A stretch of DNA of 64,000 bases from Protaetiibacter intestinalis (GCF_003627075.1 NZ_CP032630.1:1612001-1676000), one strand, 5' to 3'; positions 32,194 through 40,369 are shown, numbered from the stretch's first letter. Notes: generated by a model not told the origin, from the sequence alone. A program made the numbers and translations.

Positions 32194-33633
32194 CTAGGAG
32201 TCGAACCCCAGCCCGAGCGCGTCGAGGGTGCGCAGCAGCACGTTGCGGCGCCCCTCGGCGTGGTCGGCGCGGTCGAGCGACCAGCGGGTCGCGGCGATGC
32301 CGGCGGATGCGGCGGGCTCGGGCGGGAACGGCACGGGCCGCCGGCGCACCAGCTCGAGCTCGGTGCGTTCGGTGGCCTCGCCCGCGAGCAGGTCGAGCAG
32401 GGTGTCCGCCGCGAAGCGGGTGGCGCCGACGCCGAGCCCTGTGAAGCCGGCGGCGTACGCGACGCGGCCGCCGCGCGCGGTGCCGAAGAAGGCGCAGAAC
32501 CGGGTGCTCGCGTCGATCGCGCCCGCCCAGCGGTGGCTGAAGTGCAGCCCCTCGAGCTGCGGGTAGAGGGTGAAGAAGTGCGAGGCGAGCTTCTCGAAGC
32601 TCGCGGGGCGGTCCTCGTAGCGGGCCCGCACCCGGCCGCCGTAGTGGTAGATCGCGTCGTAGCCGCCGAACAGGATGCGGTCGTCGGCGGTGCGGCGCGA
32701 GTAGTGGAACTGGTTGGCGAGGTCGCCGACGCCCTGCCGGTGCTCCCAGCCGATGGAGCGCAGCTGCGCCGCGTCGAGCGGTTCGGTGACGAGCACGTAG
32801 TCGTAGACGGGAACCGTGAGCAGCCGGGTGCGTCGCAGCAGGGACGGGAACACGCTCGTGCCGAGGGCGACGCGGCGGGCGTGGATGCGGCCCGCATCCG
32901 TCACGACCTCCACGCCGCCCGCCATCTCGTCGAGCCGCCGCACGGGGCTGTGCTCGTGGATCACGACGCCCGCCTCGACGGCGGCGCGGGCGAGCTCGCG
33001 CGCCAGCCGCGCCGGGTACACGAGGGCGACCTCGCGGGTGCGCCAGGTGCCGCCGAGGTAGCTGGGGGAGTGCACCTCGGCCTGGGTCTGCACGGCATCC
33101 AGCAGCACGCGCTCGCCGGCGCCGTCCTCGGGGCGGATGCCGTCGAGCCAGGCGAGCTGGTGCGGCTCGGTCGCCACGTCGAGCTCGCCCGTGCGCTCCC
33201 ACTGCACGTCGAGGCCGAGCTCGGCGACGGTCGCCTCCATGGCATCCAGGTTCTGCATGCCGAGTCGTGCGAGCTGATCGTATTCGGCGGGCCAGCGGCT
33301 GCGGCCGTTCTGCTCGCCGTGGGTGAGGCTCGCCTCGACGAAGCCGCCGTTGCGGCCCGACTGCGCCCAGCCGACGCGCTTCGCCTCGAGCAGCACGACG
33401 CGGCGCCCGGGCTCGCGCTGCACGGCCCGCAGCGCCGTCCAGAGGCCGGTGAAGCCGCCGCCCACCACGACGAGGTCGGCCGTCGGCGCGCCCGCGAGCG
33501 GCGGGTATTCGGCGCGGGGCCCCAGCTCGTCGAGCCAGAACACGGCCTGCCGGGTGCCGGCGAGCGACTCCGCGACGACGGATGCGGCGGGCGGGTAGCG
33601 CTCGAACACGGTCTGGTGCCGGACTGGCGTCAC
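32194..33633 (-). CDS. FAD-dependent amine/amino-acid oxidoreductase (DAO/PuuB type)
   Basis: A 479-residue flavoprotein. The dinucleotide fold is DLVVVGGGFTGLWTALRAVQ (about residues 50-69), followed by VVLLEAKRVGWAQSGRNGGF. The latter is characteristic of gamma-glutamylputrescine oxidase-like DAO proteins. The C-terminal FAD loop is CAFFGTARGGRVAYAAGFTGLG. It probably oxidises an amine or imino acid to an aldehyde or oxo product with release of ammonia and peroxide (family knowledge). I chose GTG 33633, 24 nt from family A palindrome copy 6. A longer frame would run through that palindrome. Confidence 0.88.
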   Translation of the reverse strand: MTPVRHQTVFERYPPAASVVAESLAGTRQAVFWLDELGPRAEYPPLAGAPTADLVVVGGGFTGLWTALRAVQREPGRRVVLLEAKRVGWAQSGRNGGFVEASLTHGEQNGRSRWPAEYDQLARLGMQNLDAMEATVAELGLDVQWERTGELDVATEPHQLAWLDGIRPEDGAGERVLLDAVQTQAEVHSPSYLGGTWRTREVALVYPARLARELARAAVEAGVVIHEHSPVRRLDEMAGGVEVVTDAGRIHARRVALGTSVFPSLLRRTRLLTVPVYDYVLVTEPLDAAQLRSIGWEHRQGVGDLANQFHYSRRTADDRILFGGYDAIYHYGGRVRARYEDRPASFEKLASHFFTLYPQLEGLHFSHRWAGAIDASTRFCAFFGTARGGRVAYAAGFTGLGVGATRFAADTLLDLLAGEATERTELELVRRRPVPFPPEPAASAGIAATRWSLDRADHAEGRRNVLLRTLDALGLGFDS

Positions 33634-33657
33634 CCCGCCATCCTCCCGCCATCCACC

Positions 33658-33720
33658 CCCTGACTGGTCGGTTTTTGGCCCCAAAACCCGGTTTTGGGGC
33701 CAAAAACCGACCAGTCAGCG
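33658..33720. repeat. Family A 63-bp palindrome, copy 6
   Basis: Arms 33658-33683 and 33695-33720. The first two outer base pairs are lost; the remainder is perfect through the centre AAACCCGGTTT, giving an almost uninterrupted palindrome. It is the TTTTTGG subtype, like copy 4. Unlike the others it lies between two divergent start codons (33633 leftward, 33740 rightward). Confidence 0.92.
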
Positions 33721-33739
33721 ACCTGGGTAGGGTGGGCGG

Positions 33740-34264
33740 GTGCGAGTGCGGGAGGCGACGGGGGCGGATGCGGCGGCGCTCGCCGCGCTCGCGGCGGTCA
33801 CCTTCCCGCTCGCCTGCCCGCCGCACACCACGGTCGAGGCGATCGCCGCGTTCATCGCCGCCAACCTCTCCGAGACCTCCTTCGGCGGTTACCTGGCCGA
33901 CCCCGCCCGCACGCTGTTCGTCGCGGAGGAGGAGGGGCGACCGCTCGGCTACACGATGCTCGTCGCGGGCGAGCCGACGGATGCCGACGTCGCCGCCGCG
34001 ATCCGCATCCGCCCGACCGTCGAGCTCAGCAAGTGCTACGTGCACCCCGACGCGCACGGCGGGGGCGTCGCGTCCGAGCTGCTGGCGGCGAGCGTCGCCG
34101 CCGCGCGGGACGCGGGCGCCGCGGGCATGTGGCTCGGCGTCAACCAGCTGAACGCCCGCGCCCAGCGCTTCTACGGCAAGCAGGGCTTCGAGCGGGTCGG
34201 CGTCAAGCGCTTCCTCGTGGGCGATCGCTACGAGGACGACTTCGTGTTCGAGCGCGCGCTGTAG
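33740..34264 (+). CDS. GNAT family N-acetyltransferase
   Basis: A 174-residue acetyltransferase fold. It begins VRVREATGADAAALAALAAV. The acetyl-CoA loop is in VELSKCYVHPDAHGGGVASELL (a relaxed R/Q-x2-G-x-G/A). The end has the typical NARAQRFYGKQGFERVGVKRF. The acceptor is unknown. The GTG start lies only 19 nt from palindrome A copy 6, so that palindrome would be in its promoter or leader. It converges with the quinone-reductase-like gene, 4 nt away. Confidence 0.88.
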   Translation: MRVREATGADAAALAALAAVTFPLACPPHTTVEAIAAFIAANLSETSFGGYLADPARTLFVAEEEGRPLGYTMLVAGEPTDADVAAAIRIRPTVELSKCYVHPDAHGGGVASELLAASVAAARDAGAAGMWLGVNQLNARAQRFYGKQGFERVGVKRFLVGDRYEDDFVFERAL

Positions 34265-34268
34265 CGGC

Positions 34269-35234
34269 TCAGACCTCGGCCACCGTCAGCACGATCTTGC
34301 CCCGCGTGTGCCCCGACTCGATGAGCCGGTGCGCCTCGGCGGCGTCCTCGAGCGGCAGCACCCGGTCGACGAAGACGCGCACGTCGCCCGACTCGATCAG
34401 CCGCGAGACGATCGCGAGCGTCGCCGCGTCGGGCGCCACCCGGTAGCCGGTCGCCCGCACGCCGAGCGCCTCCGCCTCGGCCGCCATCCCGGGGAACGAG
34501 CCGGTCGGCCCGTTCACGTAGATGCCGCCCGGACGCAGGATGCGCAGCGACCGCGAGCCGGTCTCGTCAACGGTGTTGCCGATCAGGTCGATCACGGCGT
34601 CGACCTCGTCGATCGCCTCCTCGAAGCGGTGCTCGGTGTAGTCGACCACCTCGGATGCGCCGAGCTCGGTGAGGAAGGGGGTGTTGCGGGACGAGCCGGT
34701 CGCGATGACGTGCGCCCCGAAGTAGGCGGCGAACTGCACCGCGAAGTGCCCGACGCCGCCCGCGCCGGCATGGATCAGCATCCGCTGGCCCTCGTGCGCC
34801 TTCGCGGTCTCGACGACCATGCCCCACGCCGTGAGCGCCGCGAGCGGGATGCCCGCCGCCTCCACGTGCGAGAGCGAGGGCGGCTTGCGGGCGACGCTGA
34901 GCGCCGTCGCGGTGAGGTATTCGGCGTAGGCGCCGCTCATGCGCGGCACCATGCCCATGCCGTACACCTCGGTGCCCGGCTGCAGCGGATGCGACTCGTA
35001 GGGCGCCTCGACGACGATCCCCGAGAAGTCGTTGCCGAGCACCACGGGGGTGCTCGTGACGCCGGCCCAGGCCCCGCGCCCGGCGCGGGTCTTCGCGTCG
35101 AGGGGGTTCACTCCCGCCGCGACCACCTTGATGAGGAACTCGGCGTTCACCCGCGTCGGCGTCTCCACCGTGCCCAGTTCGAGCACCTCGGGCCCCCCGG
35201 GCTCCGTGAAGGTCACGGCCCGCATCGTCGTCAT
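34269..35234 (-). CDS. NADP-dependent quinone oxidoreductase-like (zinc-free MDR)
   Basis: A 321-residue medium-chain reductase. The N-terminal GroES-like domain starts MRAVTFTEPGGPEVLELGTV. The Rossmann loop is HAGAGGVGHFAVQFAAYFGA (about residues 156-175), and the C-terminal tail has EAHRLIESGHTRGKIVLTV. The catalytic zinc ligands of alcohol dehydrogenases are absent, fitting the quinone oxidoreductase branch. I start it at ATG 35234 (MTTMRAV), with AGGGA just upstream. A longer frame to 35264 exists. Confidence 0.9.
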   Translation of the reverse strand: MTTMRAVTFTEPGGPEVLELGTVETPTRVNAEFLIKVVAAGVNPLDAKTRAGRGAWAGVTSTPVVLGNDFSGIVVEAPYESHPLQPGTEVYGMGMVPRMSGAYAEYLTATALSVARKPPSLSHVEAAGIPLAALTAWGMVVETAKAHEGQRMLIHAGAGGVGHFAVQFAAYFGAHVIATGSSRNTPFLTELGASEVVDYTEHRFEEAIDEVDAVIDLIGNTVDETGSRSLRILRPGGIYVNGPTGSFPGMAAEAEALGVRATGYRVAPDAATLAIVSRLIESGDVRVFVDRVLPLEDAAEAHRLIESGHTRGKIVLTVAEV

Positions 35235-35325
35235 GTTCCCTGGCCTTCCTGCCTCGGAAGCCATTCAACGAGTGTCATGCGTCATCGGTGTTACGCGGAT
35301 GTCACCGTGCTGATAACTTCTCGCC

Positions 35326-35997
35326 ATGCGCCCCGTCTTCATCGCCTTCCGCGCCGCGGGTGGCGTCCTCGCGATCGTCGCGATCGTCGTCCAGCTGCAG
35401 ATGAGCATCCAGAGCTGGAGCGACCAGGGCGTCCAGGACGTCGGCACCAAGCTCGTGAACTTCTTCTCGTTCTTCACGATCCAGTCGAACATCGCGACCG
35501 CCGTGACGCTGCTCATCGGCGCCGGGATCCTCATCCGCAGCCGGGTGACCGAGCCGCGGTGGTACGCCGTGCTCCGGGCGTGCGTGACGACCTACATCGT
35601 CACGACCGGGATCGTCTACAACCTGCTGCTGCGCGGCATCGAGCTGCCGCAGGGCACGACCGTGCCGTGGACCAACGAGGTGCTGCACGTCGTGGTGCCG
35701 ATCGTCATGCTCGTCGACTGGCTGCTGGCCCCCGGCAGGCGTCGGCTCACCTTCCGGGTGGTCGGCGTCATCGTGATCTACCCCATCGTCTGGGCGGCCT
35801 ACACGATGGTCCGCGGGCCGCTCGTGCAGGACGAGCTCACGGGCGAGAACTGGTACCCGTACCCGTTCCTCAACCCCGACACCTCGGCGAACGGATACCT
35901 CTCGGTGATCTTCTACGTGCTGCTCATCGCCGTCATCATCGGCGCGGTGGGCACCGGCATCGTGGCGATCTCGCGGGTCGGCGCGCGGCGCCGGTAG
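35326..35997 (+). CDS. Pr6Pr family membrane protein
   Basis: A 223-residue membrane protein with about six helices. Conserved stretches include FFSFFTIQSNIATAVTLLIG and VTTYIVTTGIVYNLLLRGIE, then NEVLHVVVPIVMLVDWLL and PYPFLNPD near the end. This is the Pr6Pr (FAR-17a/AIG1-like) pattern. The catalytic-looking residues (Thr of IQSN and the His of LHVVVP) match those of eukaryotic relatives that hydrolyse fatty-acid esters. Bacterial function is unproven. The divergent gap to the quinone reductase is about 90 bp. The stop abuts the stop of the YqaJ gene. Confidence 0.85.
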   Translation: MRPVFIAFRAAGGVLAIVAIVVQLQMSIQSWSDQGVQDVGTKLVNFFSFFTIQSNIATAVTLLIGAGILIRSRVTEPRWYAVLRACVTTYIVTTGIVYNLLLRGIELPQGTTVPWTNEVLHVVVPIVMLVDWLLAPGRRRLTFRVVGVIVIYPIVWAAYTMVRGPLVQDELTGENWYPYPFLNPDTSANGYLSVIFYVLLIAVIIGAVGTGIVAISRVGARRR

Positions 35998-36600
35998 TCA
36001 GCGGCGCATCGCGGCGAGCAGCTGGTCGGCGAGCTGCACGAGACGGTGGATCTCGTTCTCGTCGCGATCGACCCAGCGGCTCTCGGGTACGCCGCTCACG
36101 GGCACGAAGTCTTCGTGCTGCTCCCACACCACGAGGGTGCGCTCGGCGCCCAGCACGTACTGCTGCCACCACACCTGCCGCAGGTAGTGCCGGGGGATGG
36201 TGCGCCAGGCCGAGCGCGTCGTCTTGATCTCGCACAGCTCGAGCGAGCCGCCGGTCTCGCGGATGCCGTCGGGCGTCGCGAGGTGGGCGCGCTGCCCGTC
36301 GGCGTGGAAGAGGGCGGTGTTGCCGCGCATGCCGGGATGCTGGCGGGCGACCCAGCGGCCGATCTCGGGTTCGCGTGCGCGGCCGTGCTGCGTGTAGGCG
36401 TTGCCGGTGAAGCGCGAGCCGAGCAGCTTCTCCATCGCGACGGCCCGGATGGCCTTCTCGCCGGTGAGCCGGGCGACGTCGGTCGCGGTGACCCCGCGGG
36501 CGCGTTCGCGCATCCACGACACCCGGTCGTTCGCATCCGCGACGACCCGCGCGCCGTGCGGCACGGGGGCGGCGTCGAAGAGCGCGAGGGTGGGCTGCAC
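35998..36600 (-). CDS. YqaJ-like viral recombinase family nuclease
   Basis: A 200-residue protein of the PD-(D/E)XK nuclease fold. Sequence VTATDVARLTGEKAIRAVAME is followed by HGRAREPEIGRWV (acidic motif I). The catalytic D and ExK are in ATPDGIRETGGSLELCEIKTT, and HYLRQVWWQQYVLGAERTLVV matches the terminal motif. YqaJ proteins are phage-type exonucleases used in recombination. Here it is a stand-alone chromosomal gene with no annealing protein or other phage gene nearby. The start is uncertain: GTG 36600 (used) or GTG 36624. Confidence 0.85.
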   Translation of the reverse strand: MQPTLALFDAAPVPHGARVVADANDRVSWMRERARGVTATDVARLTGEKAIRAVAMEKLLGSRFTGNAYTQHGRAREPEIGRWVARQHPGMRGNTALFHADGQRAHLATPDGIRETGGSLELCEIKTTRSAWRTIPRHYLRQVWWQQYVLGAERTLVVWEQHEDFVPVSGVPESRWVDRDENEIHRLVQLADQLLAAMRR

Positions 36601-36709
36601 GTCTCCATCGTCACACGCCCCCACGACGCCGGCCGCCCCGACACGGCTCCAGGGAGGGCGTCAAGACGCGGCATAGGAATCTCCCAGGTGCCCGAGCACA
36701 ATCGGAAGG

Positions 36710-37447
36710 GTGAGCATCCCCACCGCCGCCCCCTCCGCCCTCACCCGGCCCGACGGCACGCCCGTGCGCGCGCTCGTCGTCGACGACGAGCCCTCGCTCG
36801 GCGAGCTCATCCAGATGGCGCTGCGCTACGAGGGCTGGCAGGTCGAGACCGCCACCGACGGCGCGACCGCCCTCAACAAGGCGCGCACCTTCCAGCCCGA
36901 CGTGATCGTGCTCGACATCATGATGCCGGGGCTCGACGGGCTCGAGGTGCTCAAGCGCCTGCGGGCCGCGGGCGACGACGTGGCGGTGCTGTTCCTCACC
37001 GCGAAGGATGCCGTGCAGGACCGCGTGGTCGGCCTCACGGCGGGGGGCGACGACTACGTGACCAAGCCGTTCAGCCTCGAGGAGGTCGTGGCGCGGCTGC
37101 GTTCGCTGCTGCGTCGCACCGGCCGCGGCGTGAGCGGCTACACCGACCCCGTGCTGCGCGTCGGCGACCTCACCCTCGACGAGGAGAGCTACGAGGTGAC
37201 CCGGGCGGGCACCCCGATCGAGCTGACCGCGAAGGAGTTCGAGCTGCTGCGCTACCTCATGCGCAACCCGCGTCGCGTCGTCAGCAAGCTGCAGATCCTC
37301 GACCGGGTGTGGAGCTACGACTTCGAGGGCCGCTCGAGCATCGTCGAGATCTACATCTCCTACCTGCGCAAGAAGATCGAGGCCGACGGCCCGCCGATGA
37401 TCCACACCGTGCGCGGGGTCGGCTACCTCATCAAGCCGGCGACATGA
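36710..37447 (+). CDS. OmpR-family response regulator
   Basis: A 245-residue regulator. The receiver starts VRALVVDDEPSLGELIQMAL, the phospho-acceptor is Asp69 in DVIVLDIMMPGLDG, and TKPFSLEEVVARL carries the conserved Lys. The C-terminal winged helix ends TVRGVGYLIKP. It is the MprA/PhoP type of actinobacteria. Its stop overlaps the ATG of the kinase gene (37444-37447). The start is GTG 36710, behind GGAAGG. Confidence 0.94.
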   Translation: MSIPTAAPSALTRPDGTPVRALVVDDEPSLGELIQMALRYEGWQVETATDGATALNKARTFQPDVIVLDIMMPGLDGLEVLKRLRAAGDDVAVLFLTAKDAVQDRVVGLTAGGDDYVTKPFSLEEVVARLRSLLRRTGRGVSGYTDPVLRVGDLTLDEESYEVTRAGTPIELTAKEFELLRYLMRNPRRVVSKLQILDRVWSYDFEGRSSIVEIYISYLRKKIEADGPPMIHTVRGVGYLIKPAT

Positions 37448-38940
37448 CGACGGCGCCGCACGTTCGCGCGCCCTGGTCGATCCGCCGCCGCCTCGTGCTC
37501 GGGGTGGTGGCGCTCGTCGCCGTGGTGGGGGTGCTCATCGGCACGGTCAGCGTGTTCGCACTGCGGCAGAACCTGCTGCAGCGGCTCGACTCCCAGGTGG
37601 AGGAGGTCATGCGCTTCGTGACCACCGGGCCGGGCGGCAGCCAGCTTCCGGGCGGCGCCGACAACCTCCGCAGCGGGCTCGTGGTCGCCTACGCCTTCGA
37701 GGGCAGCGACCCGGTCGGCTACGTCTACACGGGGCCGGGCAGTCGGACGGCGCTCACCTCCGAGCAGATCTCCCAGGTGCTCGCCGCCTCGCGCGGCTCC
37801 GTCACGACGGTGCAGATCAGCGGGCTCGGCTCCTACCGCGTGCAGGTGCGCGAGGGCACCACCGTGCAGGGGGTCGCCGGCGCCGCCGCGGTCGGCATGT
37901 CGATGTCGGAGGTCGACACGACCACCTGGACGCTCGTCGGCATCTTCGCGCTCGTCACGGCGGGGGCGCTCCTCCTCGCGGCCGCAGGCGCCGTCGCCCT
38001 CACCCGGGTGGCGCTGCGGCCGCTCGGCCGGGTCACCGAGACGGCGACGCGGGTGACCGAGCTGCAGCTGGCATCCGGCGACGTCGCCATCCCCGAGCGG
38101 GTACCGGCATCCGAGGCCGACCCGCGCACCGAGGTGGGGCAGGTGGGGGCCGCGATCAACCGGATGCTGGGCCACGTCGAGAACGCGCTCGTCGCGCGCC
38201 AGCAGTCGGAGGAGAAGGTGCGCCGCTTCGTCGCCGACGCGAGCCACGAGCTGCGCACGCCGCTCGCGTCGATCCGCGGCTACGCCGAGCTCACTCGCCG
38301 CAGCGACGAGGAGCTGCCGGTGGACGCCATCCGCTCGCTCGACCGCATCGAGTCGGAGTCGATCCGCATGACGGCGCTCGTCGAGGACCTGCTCGAACTC
38401 GCCCGCCTCGACGAGGGGCAGGGGCTCGTGTTCGGCGAGGTCGAGCTCGTGCGACTCGTGACGGATGCCGTGGGCGACGCCTACGTCGCGGCCCCCGACC
38501 ACGAGTGGGAGGTGGTGGCCCCCGAGCCCCCGCTCGCCGTCGAGGGGGATGCCGCGCGGCTGCACCAGGTGGTCGTGAACCTGCTCGCGAACGCGCACCG
38601 GCACACCCCGGAGGGCACGGCCGTCACGGTCACGCTCGCCGCGGAGGGCGACGAGGTCGTGCTCACGGTCGCCGACGACGGGCCGGGCATCGACCCGGAG
38701 CTGCAGCCGCGGCTCTTCGAGCGTTTCGCGCGCGGCGACGTGTCGCGCACCCGCACGACCGACGTCGCGGGGCGCTCGACCTCGGGCAGCACGGGCCTCG
38801 GGCTCGCGATCGTCGCGGCGGTCGTCGAGGCGCACCACGGCACGATCGGGGTGGAGAGCGAGCCCGGCGACACCCGCTTCACCGTGCGGCTGCCGCGCCG
38901 CCGCAACGCGTCGGACGAGGCGGGCGACCTGGCAGACTGA
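37444..38940 (+). CDS. HAMP-containing sensor histidine kinase
   Basis: A 498-residue kinase. Helix 1 is LVLGVVALVAVVGVLIGTVSVFAL, followed by an extracytoplasmic sensor of about 120 residues. Helix 2 is TWTLVGIFALVTAGALLLAAAGAVAL. A HAMP-like linker (ALRPLGRVTETATRVTELQL) precedes the HisKA domain VADASHELRTPLASIRGYAEL with His268. The HATPase domain has NLLANAHRHTP (N-box), VADDGPGIDPE (G1) and GSTGLGLAIVAAVVEAHHG (G2). It partners with the OmpR-family regulator it overlaps, and a single-pass surface protein is encoded 5 nt downstream. Confidence 0.94.
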   Translation: MTTAPHVRAPWSIRRRLVLGVVALVAVVGVLIGTVSVFALRQNLLQRLDSQVEEVMRFVTTGPGGSQLPGGADNLRSGLVVAYAFEGSDPVGYVYTGPGSRTALTSEQISQVLAASRGSVTTVQISGLGSYRVQVREGTTVQGVAGAAAVGMSMSEVDTTTWTLVGIFALVTAGALLLAAAGAVALTRVALRPLGRVTETATRVTELQLASGDVAIPERVPASEADPRTEVGQVGAAINRMLGHVENALVARQQSEEKVRRFVADASHELRTPLASIRGYAELTRRSDEELPVDAIRSLDRIESESIRMTALVEDLLELARLDEGQGLVFGEVELVRLVTDAVGDAYVAAPDHEWEVVAPEPPLAVEGDAARLHQVVVNLLANAHRHTPEGTAVTVTLAAEGDEVVLTVADDGPGIDPELQPRLFERFARGDVSRTRTTDVAGRSTSGSTGLGLAIVAAVVEAHHGTIGVESEPGDTRFTVRLPRRRNASDEAGDLAD

Positions 38941-38945
38941 GCGCC

Positions 38946-39641
38946 ATGCGATCCGCCGCCCGAGCGCTCGCGGCCTCCGCCCTCGCGGCCGTCCTCGTCG
39001 TGGTGCCCGCGCTCGGGGCGCGCGCGAGCGCCGGATCGGTGCCGCCGGAGGTGCGCGCCTACGTGACCGGCGGGGGGCTCGTCGACCGCCTCGAGGACAT
39101 TTACGGCGAGAACGCCCAGGGCGCCGGGATCGCCTTCGACGAGACGACGACGCCCGGCCCCATCTCGCGCGTCTTCCACTGGACCGACGAGCGCATCGCG
39201 GGCGACACCGACGGCAAGCCGACGCGCATGGTGAACGAGTGGGCGGTGCCCGTCTCGCTCGGCGAGGAGCCGGTCGGCGTCGCCATCGTCTGGATCAACA
39301 CCGACACCGAGCTGCCCGAGCTCGCCGAGTTCGACGAGCGGGCGGATGCGGCGCTCGCGCTGCAGACGGTGCCGGATGCCGCCCAGCTCGTGCGCGACAT
39401 GGTCAGCAGCGCGTGGTTCGCCCTCGAGGACGGCACCGTGACGCCGCTCGTGGCCGGCACCTCGGGGGTGACGGGGCCGACCCCGGTCGACGAGCTCGTC
39501 ATCGCGACCCCCGCCCCGGATCCCGAGACGCCCGGCGACCCGGGCACGGGCCTCGGCGTCGCGATCGCGGTGGTCGTGCTGCTGCTCGGCGTCGTGGTGG
39601 CCGCCCTGCTGCTGCCGGGCCGCCGCCGTCGCGAGGTGTGA
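38946..39641 (+). CDS. Secreted single-pass membrane protein of unknown function
   Basis: A 231-residue protein. A signal peptide is evident (residues 1-30, ALAASALAAVLVVVPALGARASA). An extracytoplasmic domain of about 165 residues contains VFHWTDERIAGDTDGKPTRMV and VPVSLGEEPVGVAIVWINT. A Pro/Asp-rich linker, one C-terminal helix (GVAIAVVVLLLGVVVAALLL) and a short Arg-rich tail follow. It begins 5 nt after the kinase gene, so it may be a sensor accessory or a target of that two-component system. No named family. Its TGA (39639-39641) overlaps the probable rplJL promoter. Confidence 0.82.
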   Translation: MRSAARALAASALAAVLVVVPALGARASAGSVPPEVRAYVTGGGLVDRLEDIYGENAQGAGIAFDETTTPGPISRVFHWTDERIAGDTDGKPTRMVNEWAVPVSLGEEPVGVAIVWINTDTELPELAEFDERADAALALQTVPDAAQLVRDMVSSAWFALEDGTVTPLVAGTSGVTGPTPVDELVIATPAPDPETPGDPGTGLGVAIAVVVLLLGVVVAALLLPGRRRREV

Positions 39642-39853
39642 TATCCTGAACCAGCCGAAGACCGCCGGTCTCCGCGCGCCTGCTCGCAGGTGCCGGACGA
39701 AGCTCTCGCCAGAGGGGCCCGCGCAGGTGTGTGAAGTAGAACCCCGGATCCCGGGAGTCCCGCTCCGTGCGCTTGCGCCGGAGCTTTTTTGTTGAGGCCT
39801 GTGCCATCACAGCAGCGGCCGTCGGCGCGACATCCACAATGACAAGGAGCGCC
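39639..39853 (+). promoter_or_regulatory. rplJL promoter and L10 leader with attenuator
   Basis: An extended -10 element TG-A-TATCCT (39639-39647) would start transcription near 39654, giving a leader of about 200 nt. The leader holds several hairpins, including CCTGC/GCAGG (39679-39690). It also contains a textbook intrinsic terminator at 39762-39790, upstream of the rplJ start. This is the arrangement expected for the ribosomal protein L10 leader, in which L10-L12 binding to the mRNA controls expression. Assignment to that leader family is from position and layout, without a covariance search. Confidence 0.7.
39762..39790 (+). terminator. Intrinsic terminator/attenuator in the rplJ leader
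   Basis: GCTCCG (39762-39767) pairs with CGGAGC (39779-39784). Inside it, GCGC (39769-39772) pairs with GCGC (39775-39778), and six T (39785-39790) follow. It is the only hairpin with a clean T tract that I noticed in the window, and it lies 63 nt before the rplJ start, so it must act as an attenuator. Confidence 0.8.
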
Positions 39854-40369
39854 ATGGCGAACAAGGAAACCACGGTCGCCGAGCTGACGGAGAACTTCCG
39901 CGGCTCGAACGCGATCGTGCTCACCGAGTACCGCGGCCTCACGGTGGCGCAGCTCAAGCAGCTGCGCGGCAACATCCGTGAGAACGCGAGCTACGCCGTG
40001 GTGAAGAACACGCTCACCAAGATCGCCGCGAAGGAAGCCGGCGTGGAGGGTCTCGACGACCTCCTCGAGGGCCCTTCCGCGATCGCGTTCGTGCACGGCG
40101 ACACCGTCGCCGTCGCGAAGGCCCTGCGTGACTTCGCCAAGGCCAATCCTCTGCTCGTGGTCAAGGGCGGGTACTTCGACGGTGCCCCCCTGACCGCCGC
40201 CGAGGTGGGCAAGCTCGCCGATCTGGAGTCCCGCGAGGTGCTGCTGGCCAAGCTGGCCGGCGCCTTCAAGGCCTCGCTGTTCGGAGCTGCCTACCTGTTC
40301 AACGCGCCGCTGTCGAAGGCCGTCCGCACGGTCGACGCGCTGCGCGAGAAGCAGGAATCCGCGAGCTGA
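39854..40369 (+). CDS. rplJ: 50S ribosomal protein L10
   Basis: A 171-residue protein of the L10/P0 family that anchors L7/L12 dimers to the ribosome. Conserved sequence [21 protein letters not shown], then [17 protein letters not shown], is diagnostic. ATG 39854 follows AAGGAG with normal spacing. An in-frame upstream start would read through the attenuator and is rejected. rplL follows after 81 nt, and both are controlled by the leader. Confidence 0.98.
   Translation: MANKETTVAELTENFRGSNAIVLTEYRGLTVAQLKQLRGNIRENASYAVVKNTLTKIAAKEAGVEGLDDLLEGPSAIAFVHGDTVAVAKALRDFAKANPLLVVKGGYFDGAPLTAAEVGKLADLESREVLLAKLAGAFKASLFGAAYLFNAPLSKAVRTVDALREKQESAS

Noticed and set aside
18238..33684. Several short ORFs with the same N-terminus (MGPETDRSA or MGPKTDQSA type)
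   Set aside because: They all begin inside family A palindromes, so the shared peptide is a translation of the repeat and not a protein family.
16451..33720. Family A elements as a dispersed CRISPR-like array
   Set aside because: Copies are kilobases apart with genes between them, no spacers of uniform length exist, and there are no cas genes.
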